Source: Panicum virgatum
Lineage: Eukaryota > Streptophyta > Magnoliopsida > Poales > Poaceae
Direction: 5' to 3'
Length of the DNA: 64,000 nt
Assembly: GCF_016808335.1 (NCBI RefSeq)
Contig: NC_053150.1
Span: forward strand, 48,602,119 to 48,666,118
Shown in pieces: positions 1 to 11,161 of this stretch. How positions within the stretch are numbered: the first letter of the stretch is position 1; every line of letters begins with the position of its first letter. The notes under the pieces are model-generated. The model was not told the origin of the DNA and ran no database searches. It worked only from the letters and a program-made list of their open reading frames with translations. A program made the translations under genes and the position numbers.

Positions 1-1036
1 ACTCATCTGATGACGAGCAGTACTCATTGCCAAAAGAGTGGAAAGAGCATGGTTTTGGCAGTCATGTCGCAGAAGATGTACGAAATCAGGAGTGGGAGTA
101 CAGAGGGAATGAGGTAGTGCAAGGTGCAACATATCCAAATATTGAAGCCGTAAAAGATGCTGTGAGACTATGGGCAATCTCATTGAAACAAGAATTCAGA
201 GTCGTAAAGTCTGGCAGTAAAGAATATGAGGTGAAGTGTGTGAATGCTGGATGTCCATGGCGAGTACATGCATTCAAGGAAAAATGGAAGTCAAACTGGA
301 AATGTTCCATTGTCACAGAGCACACTTGTTTGCTGTCAGAAGTTCTTCCCTCGCATCGCAATATATCATGCGACTTTGTTGCAAAGCAAATGTATGGGTT
401 TATTATGGACAACCTAAATTATGAGCCAAAAATGATTGTTCGACACATTGAGCAGACTTACCAGTACACCATTAGTTATTTGAAGGCATGGCGGGCTAAA
501 CAAAGGGTGTTCGAGATGCGGTTCGGCACATACGAGGCATCATATGATAACCTACCTCGTATGTTATCCCAGGTTGCTGCTAGAAATCCTGGAAGCTTTT
601 ATGACACATACCTTTTACCAGCCGTGACTAGGGGACAAAGAATTATGCAACGAGCCTTCTTTTGCATAGGTGCTTCTGTTAGAGCATTTCAGTTTTGTCC
701 ACATGGGGACATGAGGTATACGGGATTGGAATTGTGGGGCCTTTCACTCAGGATAATGAGAATAAGATGTTTATTCCTGATCCAGCCACTAAGAAAGGCA
801 AAGGCCGCCGTCAGACACGTCGTATTCGTAATGGTATGGACGAGTCGGAAGCAAGCAAGGCACAAAAGCGTTGCAGCCAATGTGGATCATTGAGTCACAA
901 CTACAAGAAGTGTCCTCAGAATGCACTTCACGATGCTGCTGACGTCGGTCCTTCCGGAAATCCCAGAGATGGAGCACCTCCTACATTCAGACGAGCATCG
1001 GCGAGAATTGCTCGTGGAAGGCATTCGGTGTCATGA
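1..1036 (+). pseudogene. MULE (MuDR-type) transposase, catalytic core deleted
   Basis: The reading frame is open from the left edge, so the gene begins outside the window. Residues coded at about 90-560 match the N-terminal MuDR/FAR1-like region of Mutator-like transposases (CVNAGCPWRVHAFKEKWKSN, then the EHTC zinc-binding His/Cys). The frame then reads RAFFCIGASVRAFQFC, normally followed directly by the DDE catalytic domain. Instead the coding jumps, with a frame change near 695-725, to the C-terminal tail (GPFTQDNENK, RIRNGMDESEASKAQKRC) and a CCHC zinc knuckle CSQCGSLSHNYKKC at about 876-920, ending at a TGA at 1034-1036. The DDE domain and SWIM finger are missing, so it cannot encode an active transposase. 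The family assignment is firm; the deletion is inferred from the usual family layout. Confidence 0.85.
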
Positions 1037-1176
1037 TCCACAATTGTATTTCATTATTTGTAATATGTAGTAATGAAATATGGCAGGTATATAATGAAGT
1101 ATTATTGTATTTATGTGTCCAGTTTGTATGAAATATATATTTACCTATGTGTTCTCATATATTTTTGAATGCAGGT

Positions 1177-2970
1177 ATGGAGATGGACTCCTTGCTAGAC
1201 CCAGTGATCGACTCGAGCCACAGGTCTTACTTTGCAGCTGTTGAGCACCGAGCCCTAGAGGTGCTACGTCCTCGTCCACCCGGCGAGGCGATCTCTATAC
1301 ACCACGATTGGTGTGACCGGTATGTAATGAAATATTATTGTTTATCACTTTTGTATTCGTCGGTATTCCTTTGTTTCGACATTTTTTGTTTTTTTGCAGG
1401 TTACGTGAGGCCGGCCTACTGACTCTGAGCCGTCTTGTCGAGGTTGGGCCTATTCAGCTCGACCGATCCCTCCGGACGGCGCTTGTTGACAGATGGAGGC
1501 CGGAGACACACACGTTCCACCTCCCGTGTGGGGAGATGACTCCTACGCTGCAGGACGTGGCCTACCTCCTCGGCCTCCCTATCATCGGGGAGGCTGTAGG
1601 TCCGCGTGTGGTGGCGGCCTCGTGGAAGGATGAACTGGAGGCCCGTTTTGCCCTGGTTGACCGCGTGGACGAAGCAGGTCCGATCAACCCGCACCCGCGA
1701 GCAGCAGGTCCTTCGAAGACCTGGTTCCTATAGTTTACAGTACGTATTCATTGCATATATAAATTTAATTGTTACAATTCACATGTTCCATTGCCAGTTG
1801 AAACCATTAATCTTAATTGTTTATGCAGCCTGCCTTGTTGGCTGCGGATGCCGACGAGTACAGTGTGACCAGATCGCTGGAGGCGTACCTACTTTGGTTG
1901 TTTGGTTACATCATGTTCAACAACACTCATGGCAACTCGGTCGATAGGATTCTCCTTCCGTATGCACGGGAGATTGCGGATGGGGACGAGGACGTACCGC
2001 CCTACAGCTGGGATGAGGCGGTACTTGCAGCCACTTACCGTGGACTCTGCGATGGGTGCATGAAGACACATGGGAACGCTATCCTGTCAGGGTGCCCACT
2101 ACTGCTACAGCTTTGGTCGTACGAGAGGCTAGCCGTTGGTCGCCCCTTGGTCAGCCATGAGCCTTACCACGGGGGCATGTACGGCGACGAGGAGGACGAG
2201 AGGCCCACTATGGGAACTATCTGGATCTGGCGTCAGGTATGTTCGCAACAAACCTAATTTTGTTATTCATTGTTACATGATGTATTAGCGCACTTTTAAT
2301 TTTACTTATTCGGAATGCAGAGGACCTGGGCACATGCGTGGGTTAAACGCGCATATCCTGAGTTTGTTTCGGAGCTCGACATGCTGACGCCCGAGGACGT
2401 TGTCTGGGAGCCTTACAGCCCAGAGGCTGTGGCTACCCGTGCACCAGCAGGCCTGTCTTCGCACTGCTCCGCGAATGCGAGCCTGTGGCTTACTTCCGCC
2501 GTCCTGGTTTATGACATCGCGGTTGAGGCATATTGCCCCTGGAGAGTCAGGAGACAGTTTGGGCAGCGCCAGGAGTTTCCGGTGCCCACCGCGTTGGAGT
2601 GTGTCAGTCGCCAGGACCACAGGTAATTATGAATGAACTTGGCTCATACATTCGTGTCGAATCTAACGATTCTTCGTGGTCCACTTTGTAGGTTGTCAAG
2701 GAGTGGCTTGCCGTGCTCTGATGATTGGCTCACTAAGATCCAGCCGTGGGTGGACCAATGGGAACAGGCAGACGAGCACTTGGTCCATCCAACAGGACCA
2801 CACACAGATAGCTCCTTTAGGGCTTACGTCACCTGGTACTTACCCCGGACTCGGGCTCGTCTGGTTTTTGTTGACACTCACCCGCAGCCACACCAGGCGA
2901 GGCCTCAGGATGGCTATGCCCGGCACCACGTGGAGGCACTAGCTGGCGCGGTGAGTCTCTTGATCATATT

Positions 2971-3064
<94 letters not shown>

Positions 3065-3925
3065 CATATTCATAAGATAATTCATGTGTTTGTAACTTTA
3101 CTGAATTGATGCAGCTTCGCCTTTGCAACATGATGGAGACGGACTGCTCGACTTACCTAACGAGGGTACGTGCCGGAAACCCAATGACCCAGTTTGAGCA
3201 GACAGAGGCATGGTCGAGGCAGCATGATCAGTTGCGTCAGGTAGCGCACAACTTCGGAAGCCGTGTGCAGTACGAAGACAGCCACGGGTCGTCTCAGGCC
3301 TCGTCGTCATTCCCGTGTCCGTCGACCATGCACGGGCCGACGTCGCAGTTCTTCCCAGGTGCAGGTAACGTACATATCTCTTTAAAATTACATCAAGTGT
3401 TCCTACATATTTACTAATATCACATACAGGATACGATCCAGCTACTGTGTTCGGCCATACTGGAATGTTTAGAGGGACAGCACCAGTTGGCGGACCGTAT
3501 CCAGGGATGGTACCGGGGCCACAGATACTGGCCTACACAGGTTAATTTATGTTTCGTATTTCGGTTTCTACATGTCATTACAAAATATACGAGCGTACGC
3601 TAACATCCACATTTTTTGCGTAGGATTCTACCCCGATGCGGGCGCCGGACCTTCTTCTTCCTCCTTTCGACCAGATAACGAGACATTCACCTTAGACGAC
3701 TTCGACAGCTTGAGTCCAGAAGAGCCTGCCGCGCAAGGTGACCCCGATGTCTTGGGGTATTCACAGCTAGGAGGAGCACCACTTGGGATCTCTCAGCAGC
3801 AGACACCGCAGCCCCTTGCGCGTCCTGAGCGACAGGTGAGGTCTCCGGATGTTCTCACCTACTCCGAGGGACATGTCCGTGCCCAGCAGAGGGCTAAGAG
3901 GGTCCGACGCCCTAGGGGTGGTTAG
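1177..3925 (+). pseudogene. Plant mobile domain (PMD) gene, 8 exons, one premature stop
   Basis: Eight exons join in frame with GT..AG introns: 1177-1319, 1400-1739, 1829-2236, 2321-2622, 2692-2950, 3115-3364, 3430-3540, 3624-3925. The product resembles grass PMD proteins often annotated as 'serine/threonine-protein phosphatase 7 long form homolog'. The PMD signature TPTLQDVAYLLGLPI is in exon 2, and SRSLEAYLLWLFGY-like sequence (read here as TRSLEAYLLWLFGY) is in exon 3. The C-terminus is Pro/Ser/Gln-rich and ends in a basic tail KRVRRPRGG. PMD proteins such as MAIN and MAIL1 act in the nucleus in silencing and development, and PMDs also occur inside transposons. One in-frame TAG at 1731-1733 (after SKTWFL) interrupts an otherwise open frame, probably a nonsense change of a glutamine codon. 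The gene starts 140 bp after the MULE transposase on the same strand, so it is probably a MULE passenger. A 3' splice-like site lies directly before the ATG. Confidence 0.8.
2973..3061. repeat. (AT)n microsatellite in PMD intron 5
   Basis: About 44 uninterrupted AT dinucleotides lie within the intron 2951-3114. Confidence 0.97.
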
Positions 3926-4195
3926 ATGTATATGATGTTTATTTGTAATGAGATAGCTGTGGACCGCTTATTTGTATCCGATGTTTATGATTGTGGTAGG
4001 TTACTTGTCATTTGTTTCTATAGATATTATTGATGTGAACTTATTATGTTTGTGGGTTCCATAATGCTCGTGAAATAAGGGAAGTTCTTGCGATTTTTTC
4101 CCGTGATTTAATGAAGGACAAGTTACGTGCGGTAGGAGTTAGCGGCCGAGATCTTGCCAACGATGATGACGAATACACGCTCGAATAGCTCAAAA
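3926..4195. other. 3' flank of the PMD gene, no gene seen
   Basis: This is T-rich sequence following the PMD stop codon, compatible with a 3' UTR and the inner margin of a MULE. No terminal inverted repeat could be paired, because the left MULE end is outside the window. Confidence 0.5.
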
Positions 4196-4351
4196 TAGGT
4201 CCCTGGAAAAATAAAAGTCCCTGGAAAAAAGGGGGGCCTGTCGCCCCCCCAACGGGCGACAGGGGCCTGTCGCCCGAGGGGTGGGCGACAGGCCCCTGTC
4301 GCCCGTTGGGGGGGCGACAGGTCTCCCCCTTTTTTTTCTCCAGGGACTTCG
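4196..4351. repeat. Long near-perfect hairpin built of CCTGTCGCCC units
   Basis: Two arms of about 60 bp, roughly 4216-4275 and 4281-4351, are inverse complements and share the blocks AGTCCCTGGA, GGCCTGTCGCCC and GGGCGACAGG, with a loop of only a few bases near 4278. The undecamer GCCTGTCGCCC and its complement recur several times, including a degenerate outlying copy at about 4385-4410. The structure resembles a foldback transposon or a hairpin-type MITE. No coding potential is seen. Confidence 0.8.
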
Positions 4352-4439
4352 TTGCAAATTGGAAGAAAAAAAATTACACTTTGGGCCTGTCGCCCTATGG
4401 GAGGGCGACCGGGGTATATTTTTGAAATATTTGAAAACA

Positions 4440-5236
4440 GACATATATTTTTGAAATTTTAATTTTTAAAAAATATAAAAATGAAAAAACCTCCGGCGGT
4501 GGAGTGGGCTGCGGCGTGCGGTTTGGGCCGGCGATAAGGGAAGAGGCCAGTGGGCCGATTGGGGCACACGTGGGTGCCGGCCGAGGCTGGCCGAGACTGG
4601 GCGCGTGGGTCGGCATCGCCTTGGCCGAAATCGGGCCGTGCGAGGAAAGGGCCCGAATGGCCGGAATCCGGTGTAAGCCGGTTTTAGGGGAGGGGGTTCC
4701 GGGCCGGCGTGTGTGCAGGTGTGGGCCGCAAGGCTCGGGCTCGGACATGGGTCGGGCTGGAGGCCAGGGGAACGGGTTTAGACGGGTTGGGCTGCATTTG
4801 GGTTAGCAGGCCATTTGGCCCTTAAGTCTGGGTTCGGGCTGGACTAGGGTTTGGTTTGGGCTAGAGTTATAGTTAGTGCTGGGTCTAGATTTAGTTTGAA
4901 TGATAATTCAAATCAAATCGCCCCCAAGGTAGTTAGCGTTTGAATTTAAATTGAATGGCACAATTCAATTTAAATTCCACAGGATTTCAATCAATGAAAA
5001 TTAAATCCGACTCGATGGTGAAATAAACAAGGTGGAGCCAACAAGATCTAGTTAAAGTCCCGGATATTTCACACTAGCAGAATAATAGTCCTTAATTTAA
5101 TTTAAAATTTTAGTTACTGGGAAAATTTAGAAGGAAGAATCTCTACTTTAGTGGATTTATTTTAGCACCTCCACAAATTTTTTTTAAATTAATTATTTTT
5201 TATTCTATAATATTTTGAAAAAATCCGGGATGTTAC
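4440..5236 (-). mobile_element. LTR-like fragment of long-LTR gypsy type
   Basis: Read on the minus strand this starts TGTAACATCCCGG at 5236, like the TGTGACATCCC start of the 4.3-kb solo-LTR-like unit at 16353-20660. AT-rich sequence follows and then a GC-rich half. The other end could not be fixed and no target-site duplication was found, so this is probably a truncated LTR. It abuts the LINE 3' part directly. Confidence 0.4.
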
Positions 5237-6221
5237 ACTCTTGAAACGCTTCAAGCTTCCACTCAGTTTGTCCCAAGTCGCTCCTGTGCAGTGTTGAAGG
5301 CCATCACCATTCCTGGCCCTAGAGTTGATTGATCCCACCCAAGCTCCATTGGTGAAGTTTCCTCCGCCTCCAACCTTCTAATAAATTGTTCTAGGCGCGG
5401 CTAGTCTCTTTCTCTGCTCAACCTTTTCCACCGTCTCGCCATCCTCATGATCCTGATCAGCAATGTCTTGATGTTCCTCCAAACGATACCCTGAAATCTA
5501 AGTTTCTTAGTTTCCAAATCGACCACATTGCTGCAACTGTCATCACGTTCAAGTCAACATAAGTTTCATTCCTAAGCCACCAATTCGCCACTAACTCAAA
5601 GTTATAGCCCAGGTCCACATCACAAGCCTCAGCAATATAGCCCTAAATCAGCTTTGCCACACAACAATCAAACATAATATGATGCACAGATTCATGTTCA
5701 GAACAGAAAAAACAAGTCTTATCAAGGATTTCTCTTCTTTTAGCCAAGTTATCTCTGGTTAGCAATTTATTGTTTGCTAAAAGCCACAGGAAGACATGGA
5801 TTTTAGGTGGAACCCTTAGCTTCCACATCATTGGGGTATAGACTTGTTTAATCCCACGGACGCTAAAAATAGCATATAAGGTTTGAACTGAGTAAACACC
5901 CTGGGAATTCAACTCCCAGATCAATGAGTCTTTTTCCTATGAAAAGGAGATGCGGCTAGCAATAGCGAATAACTCCTCCCAGAGATTCATAAGATGTTCA
6001 GATACAATTCTTTCTAAAGGTCATCTTTAGGTTGGTACCATCCCAAACATTTGCAATGGAGGATCCTTTCTCATTAATGAGAATGTAGATCTCCCAGTAC
6101 TGAATTGCAAGGCTTGAGGTGCCAAACCATTAATCCTCCCAGAACCTTATATTTTTTACCATCTCCCACTTTTCATTTATTGCCCATGTGGGCAGCCTTT
6201 GCTGCCCAGAGCACACCCTTC
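5237..6221 (-). mobile_element. LINE (non-LTR retrotransposon), 3' part with zf-RVT domain
   Basis: On the minus strand, 5643-5924 encodes the reverse-transcriptase zinc-binding (zf-RVT) domain: WELNSQGVYSVQTLY, then WKLRVPPKIHVFLWLL and CFFCSEHESVHHIMFDC. Upstream, 6221-5930 encodes the linker (KGVLWAAKAAHMGNK, KVGDGK, QYWEIYILINEKG) with several stops. Downstream to 5242 runs the decayed tail (AAMWSIWKLRN). The frame continues across the gypsy insertion into the piece at 15529-16265, so both halves are one LINE. The 3' end has no poly(A) and is cut by the LTR-like fragment on its left. Confidence 0.8.
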
Positions 6222-7193
6222 TGTTGACACCGTTTTTTGGCACGTGTCAAAGGATCGGTGGAAGAGAGAAATGCCTGGTTGGAAATAATGATGGTACACG
6301 GAAGGTGAGGATTGGGTACAGTTTGATGCCGATCAGACGTCTCAGCATTTTCTAGGCAAGTTTTGATACGAGATGGTCTCGATTTGGAAGGCGGTGTTTT
6401 CGTTTGTTAGAATAAGTTTCTTTAGATAGAGTCAATGCTTTGCCGTAATCGGCTAGGACTGTGTTAGCGAGGGGTATAAATATGAACCCCCGGCCATTGT
6501 AAAAGATTGATACACATTCAAATAAATAAATTTGACTATTTGCAATTTACTTTCTTGTCGGCGACTTCGCCACCTTTTTTTCTTTTCCTGCGAGTTCTTT
6601 CGAGCTGATCAAGGACGCCTCACATTCGAGCGACTTGGTTTGCTGGTGAGTTTTCGTTTACCGAGTAAATCTGAGCTTTAGCTTCCGGGCGCATCGCTGT
6701 CGATTTGTTCAGATCTATTCAAAATTTATTGAATTTATCTAAGCTTTGATCTCTGGGCGCATCGCTGTTTTCTCGTTTAGATTAATTCACAAACTACCCG
6801 GCTTAGTGATCTATTTAATCGGCTGTATTATCACGATAAACCTTGTAAAGCCGATTAGATCAAATCATAAGTTTAGTTTTGTTCAAATCCATACATCTGT
6901 GGGTTTGTACATTGTTACCTGGCACGTGTCGGCTTTAGATCTAGCCGTCTAGTTGCTCATCGGCATCAGCAGTTTATTGCCGTTCCGTAGTAGATCACTT
7001 TTATTACACGCTCATCTTTCACGATCTTTTGTCGTCTTCTGTATCGGCAGAGCCCTACCGATACACTCTTGAATTTGACGGTTTGCTGTTTCTTTGTCAA
7101 TTTATAGGTCAAATTGATTGGCATGCTTGGTCTGTATTCTAAAGCTTGGCGAACAGTGCCTTCATATTTCAGTGTGTTGATTTTGCGTCAACA
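6222..7193 (+). repeat. 5' LTR of the gypsy-type element
   Basis: This 972-bp LTR runs from TGTTGACACC to TCAACA. It aligns throughout with 14510-15528 but lacks about 45 bp present in the 3' copy near 15350-15397. A likely TATA-type site is GGGTATAAATATG at about 6475, with transcription rightward. Confidence 0.9.
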
Positions 7194-7194
7194 T

Positions 7195-7219
7195 ATCTTT
7201 TGGCACGCCTGGTGGGACC
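7195..7219 (+). other. Candidate primer-binding site
   Basis: TGGCACGCCTGGTGGGACC at 7201-7219 lies a few bases after the 5' LTR, where the tRNA primer should anneal. The motif resembles PBS sequences of other grass gypsy elements. The exact tRNA was not identified. Confidence 0.5.
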
Positions 7220-7231
7220 AGAAACATCAAG

Positions 7232-9541
7232 ATGTCAGAGAAGGCGGAGATTTCGGGACATAACCAGATCCCAATTGATAAGGAAAAGTTGAAGGAAGAA
7301 TACAAGGCAGAACTTAAAGCAATCACATATGCTTTTGAGCAAAAGTGCCTTTTGTCCTTCAGCACCAACAGAAGTGGAGAGGTAATCAAGAAATTCGATT
7401 TTCCCACTTTTGTATCACATGAAGAGTCACAGAAGGAGGACAGGATGATTCATCAGATGAATCAGGTGATTGGACATGCTTTCGTAAATCATGCTCCACT
7501 CATGGCCAACCACATCCACAATGCTGTGCTCAAGACGCTATAAGATAGAGGGACACCTGGCTTTATGGGACCAGCTTATTATCAGGGTAGTCAGATGGTC
7601 TTCTCTCCTGTTGGATCGGCTACTGGAACACCACAGATTGACCCCCAAGCTCAGGCAGAAGGGAAAGTCTTAGAGGTACAACCGATTAGCTTTGTAGCGA
7701 CAACTTAGATTCCTCCAGTGTACACCAATTCCACTCCTGTGGCTACCTATGCACAGGGAGGTTTCATGTCAGGATACTCGGCTGGTTGGGATCCAACTAC
7801 TGGTTTTAGTATGCCTCCAGAGTTTATGGTTCCATCCCCAACAGGGCAACCAAGTACATCAGTTGAAGCCGATGAATCAGCAAGTCAGTGCGTCGGCTCC
7901 ACAGCCGACTCAACCTCAAGATACCGCACCAATGTCACAACCAGTGGTTACACCTACATCAGTACCTTCGCCAGCAAGTCCAAGCAACGTGTCGGCCTCG
8001 TGGCTGACACCTCAACAACAGTATCTGGCGATGATGCTGCAGCCCAAGTCTCCTACAGAAGTTCTGGCGAACAGATTTCCTCATGCTAATGGTGTCACAT
8101 GGGTTTTCCATGATCTTGCGACTGGCGGCTTGCGCCATGTGGATGTGCCCAATGTACCTAATATTGCACAGCGTCAGCCGGGTCAGAGGTCAGCGCAGAT
8201 TAGTCAAGGCAATGAGATGGTACTGTACCAATCACCATCCAATCAACCCCCTCAGCAAGCTACACAGACCACATCGGCTGCTTAGCCGATGACCTCGCCA
8301 AACGTCCAGCCAGCATCGGCAGCCTTGCCGTTAACTCCACCAGCACCACAGGCAGCATCGGCTGGTGGCCAACAGATCGACTGGGCATCTAAGATTGCTG
8401 AGGTGATGAGAGATCAGTTTGGTCTGAGGCCAAAGCAGCAGAATCTGATGTACAGAACTCCATATCCAGCTGCTTATGATCAACTGTCATTGCCCCACAA
8501 GTACAAGCTTCAGATTTCACCAAGTTTTCTGGACAGGGGGAGGTCTCCACTGTGGAACATATCAACAGATTCATCATGCAGTGTGGAGAGGCAGCTCAAC
8601 AAGATGCATTAAAAGTGCGTTTATTTTCTATATCTTTGTCTGGATTGGCCTTTACATGGTTCACCACGTTGCCAGCCAACTCTATTATATACTGGGCCGA
8701 TCTGGAGAAGCAATTCCACCAGTTCTTTTACTCTAGTGTAGAGGAGATGAAGCTGACCGATTTAACCAACCTGAGGCAAAGAAATGATTAATCAGTCGCT
8801 GCTTTCATTCAGAGGTTCAGAGATGTCAAGAACCGGTGCTTTAGTCTGGTTCTATCTGATCAACAGCTAGCAGAGGTTGCTTTCCAAGGACTCCTGCCAC
8901 ACATCAAGGAGAAGTATGCTTCTCAGGAGTTCTACAGCATCAGTCAGATGGCTAACAGGATGACAGGGGAGGCAAGACTGTATGAGCAGAAGAGAAGCAA
9001 CTTCCAGAAAAAGGTCAATTTCGTTGACTGCTCAGATTCTTCTGACTCAGATGATGATCAGATAGTGGGGTCGGCTGAATGAGTTCAGAACAATAAGAAG
9101 CCGATCTCATGTCCTTTCGGTAACAAAGAACTCGAGAAATATGGGTTCGATATTACTAAGGCTGACAAGATCTTCAACCTGCTGCTGTCAGAGGGACAGA
9201 TCAAGCTGAAGCCATACCATAAGATCCCGATAGATCAGGAGTTGAAGAATATCAAGTACTGCAAGTGGCACAATACAACATCTCATGACACCAATGAGTG
9301 CAAGGTATTCCGTCAACAAATACAATCGGCTATAGAGCAGGGTAGGCTCAAGTTTGAGACACCCAAAAAGCCGATGAAGATTGATGGGCCTCCGTTTCTA
9401 GCAAACATGGTAGATATTGGAAAGAAGGGAAATGCGTTGCAAACAAAGATGCTCACGTCGCAATCGGCCAAAAAATCTGGTGCTGTTGATCCCAAAGCAC
9501 AGATAACGGCCGATAAAGTCAAAGGTAAAGGGCCGCAATAG
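7232..9541 (+). pseudogene. gag of the gypsy-type element, frameshifted
   Basis: It begins MSEKAEISGHNQIP at the ATG at 7232. A Gln/Pro/Ser-rich region follows in shifting frames (7543-8480). The conserved Retrotrans_gag core lies at about 8508-8990 (FSGQGEVSTVEHINRF, FSISLSGLAFTWFTTLP, LEKQFHQFFY, then LVLSDQQLAEVAFQGLLPH). A zinc-knuckle-like stretch CKWHNTTSHDTNEC lies at about 9259-9300. Stops at 7543, 8285, 8791 and 9080 and several frame changes make it non-functional as one polypeptide. In intact elements Gag forms the virus-like particle that packages element RNA. Confidence 0.8.
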
Positions 9542-9556
9542 AGAGAGTAATCAGCG

Positions 9557-10909
9557 GTGCCTAAGAAGAAAGTCACGTCTCAGATGCTGTTGAACAAATT
9601 CCAGCGTGATCAAGAAAGAAGACAGTACCGGGAAGAGTCTGCACGACGACGTGAAGGACATTGGAAGTGTCCTTTCTTTGTGTACTGTTGGGAAGAAGGG
9701 TTGACTCTGCCGATAGTAGATAATTGTCCAGAGTGCAACGGATTCTATCGAGAAGACCGATCATACAAGAATCCACATTTCGATCAGAGGCCTCGAGGGC
9801 CGATCATTAGAGAGAGAGAGAGAGAGGTGATGATAGACACATCTCTGTACATGATTGGCTGGGGGGGTAGGGTTTCAGTACATGATCGGCTGGGGGCAGG
9901 ACCATGCTATGTGATCCTGCAGGAGGAAGGATTTCTGCTGATGAGCGGGTTGAACAAGCTGCTGCTGCTCAAGTTCCAGATGAGTACCCGCACCGTAGAG
10001 ATCCAGAAAGAGTGCATGTTCATGATAACATTGATCGACCTCGATGGTGCCCAGGAGGTTTGACCAGATCACAGAAGAGGCGAGTTCAAAGACTGCGTTA
10101 GACAGAGGCACTGGAGGAAGAGGAAAAAAGAAAGGCTCCAAGGAGGGGAGTCAGATCTGAAGTCTGGCGTGTCAAGCCAAAGGCTGATGAAGAGCAATCA
10201 TCAGTATCATCGGCTGCACCTATTAATATGGTCTTCATGTTACCTAGTGAGTTCATGGCTCCAGATAATGGTTGTGAGGAGTAAGACTTGGAAGAAGCTA
10301 TGGCTCAGTTAAATTTGGAGCCTATACCAGCTACTTTTGAGAAACCAGAGGATGAAAAAATCAAACATTTTAAGGCTCTGTTCTTGAAAGGATTTGTTGA
10401 TGGTAAACCTGTCACGAAGATGCTGGTGGATGGAGGAGCAGCAGTGAATATAATGCCTTAGGCCATGTTACGCAAGCTTGGAAAGAGTAGTGAAGATCTG
10501 ACTAAGACAGACATGATGCTCAAGGATTTCGAGGGAGTTGTATCTCCGGCAGTGGGAGCATTGTGTGTTGATTTGACCATCGGCAGTAAGACCCTCCCTA
10601 CTACTTTCTTTGTCATCAATGGGAAGGGGTCATACAGTTTGCTGTTGGGAAGAGATTATATTCATGCTAATTGTTGCATACCATCTACTATGAATCAATG
10701 ACTTATACAATGGATCGGTGACGTTGTTGAAGTCGTTGCTGCCGATTCATCATTCAGTATTGCATCGGCAGAAGCTTGTGAGGAGAGCTATGAAAAAGTA
10801 AGGTATTTTTCTGGCCAAGCATGGGAGGCAGAATTTCTGAAAGTCGCCGATTATGAGATATCATCAAGCTCAGCGATTGGATCTACAAATGAGTCTTAAA
10901 TGACATTGT
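9557..10909 (+). pseudogene. Gag-Pro junction and retropepsin-like protease, decayed
   Basis: The segment 9557-9760 encodes a Cys-rich linker common in these elements (WKCPFFVYCW, VDNCPECNGFY). A frame-shifted stretch at 9915-10100 (PDEYPHRRDPERVH) follows. At 10390-10700 comes the aspartic protease: FVDGKPVTKMLVDGGAAVNIMP with the catalytic-site type DGG, and later YSLLLGRDYIHAN. A TAG interrupts it after NIMP at about 10459. The region ends near 10909 with no RT domain following, where an autonomous element would continue into RT, RNase H and integrase. Confidence 0.75.
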
Positions 10910-11161
10910 AAAAGCTGATGATATAAACATCGGCTAGGTTTTAGTATAGCCGACAATGCAAGTGTCGCCTTTAGAACAAAAATGTGAAGGAAAGCCAATG
11001 ATGTTGTGATAACATTGGCTATGGATGGCCGATATAATTTTGTATTGACCTTAGGGTGATTAAATCCAAAAGGAAAATGATGTATTGGATAGGAGCAGAG
11101 ATTGTAAATTAAGTATTGTTTGCAAATACATCAGATTAAAGTTTGTCCAACACGACAAGAA

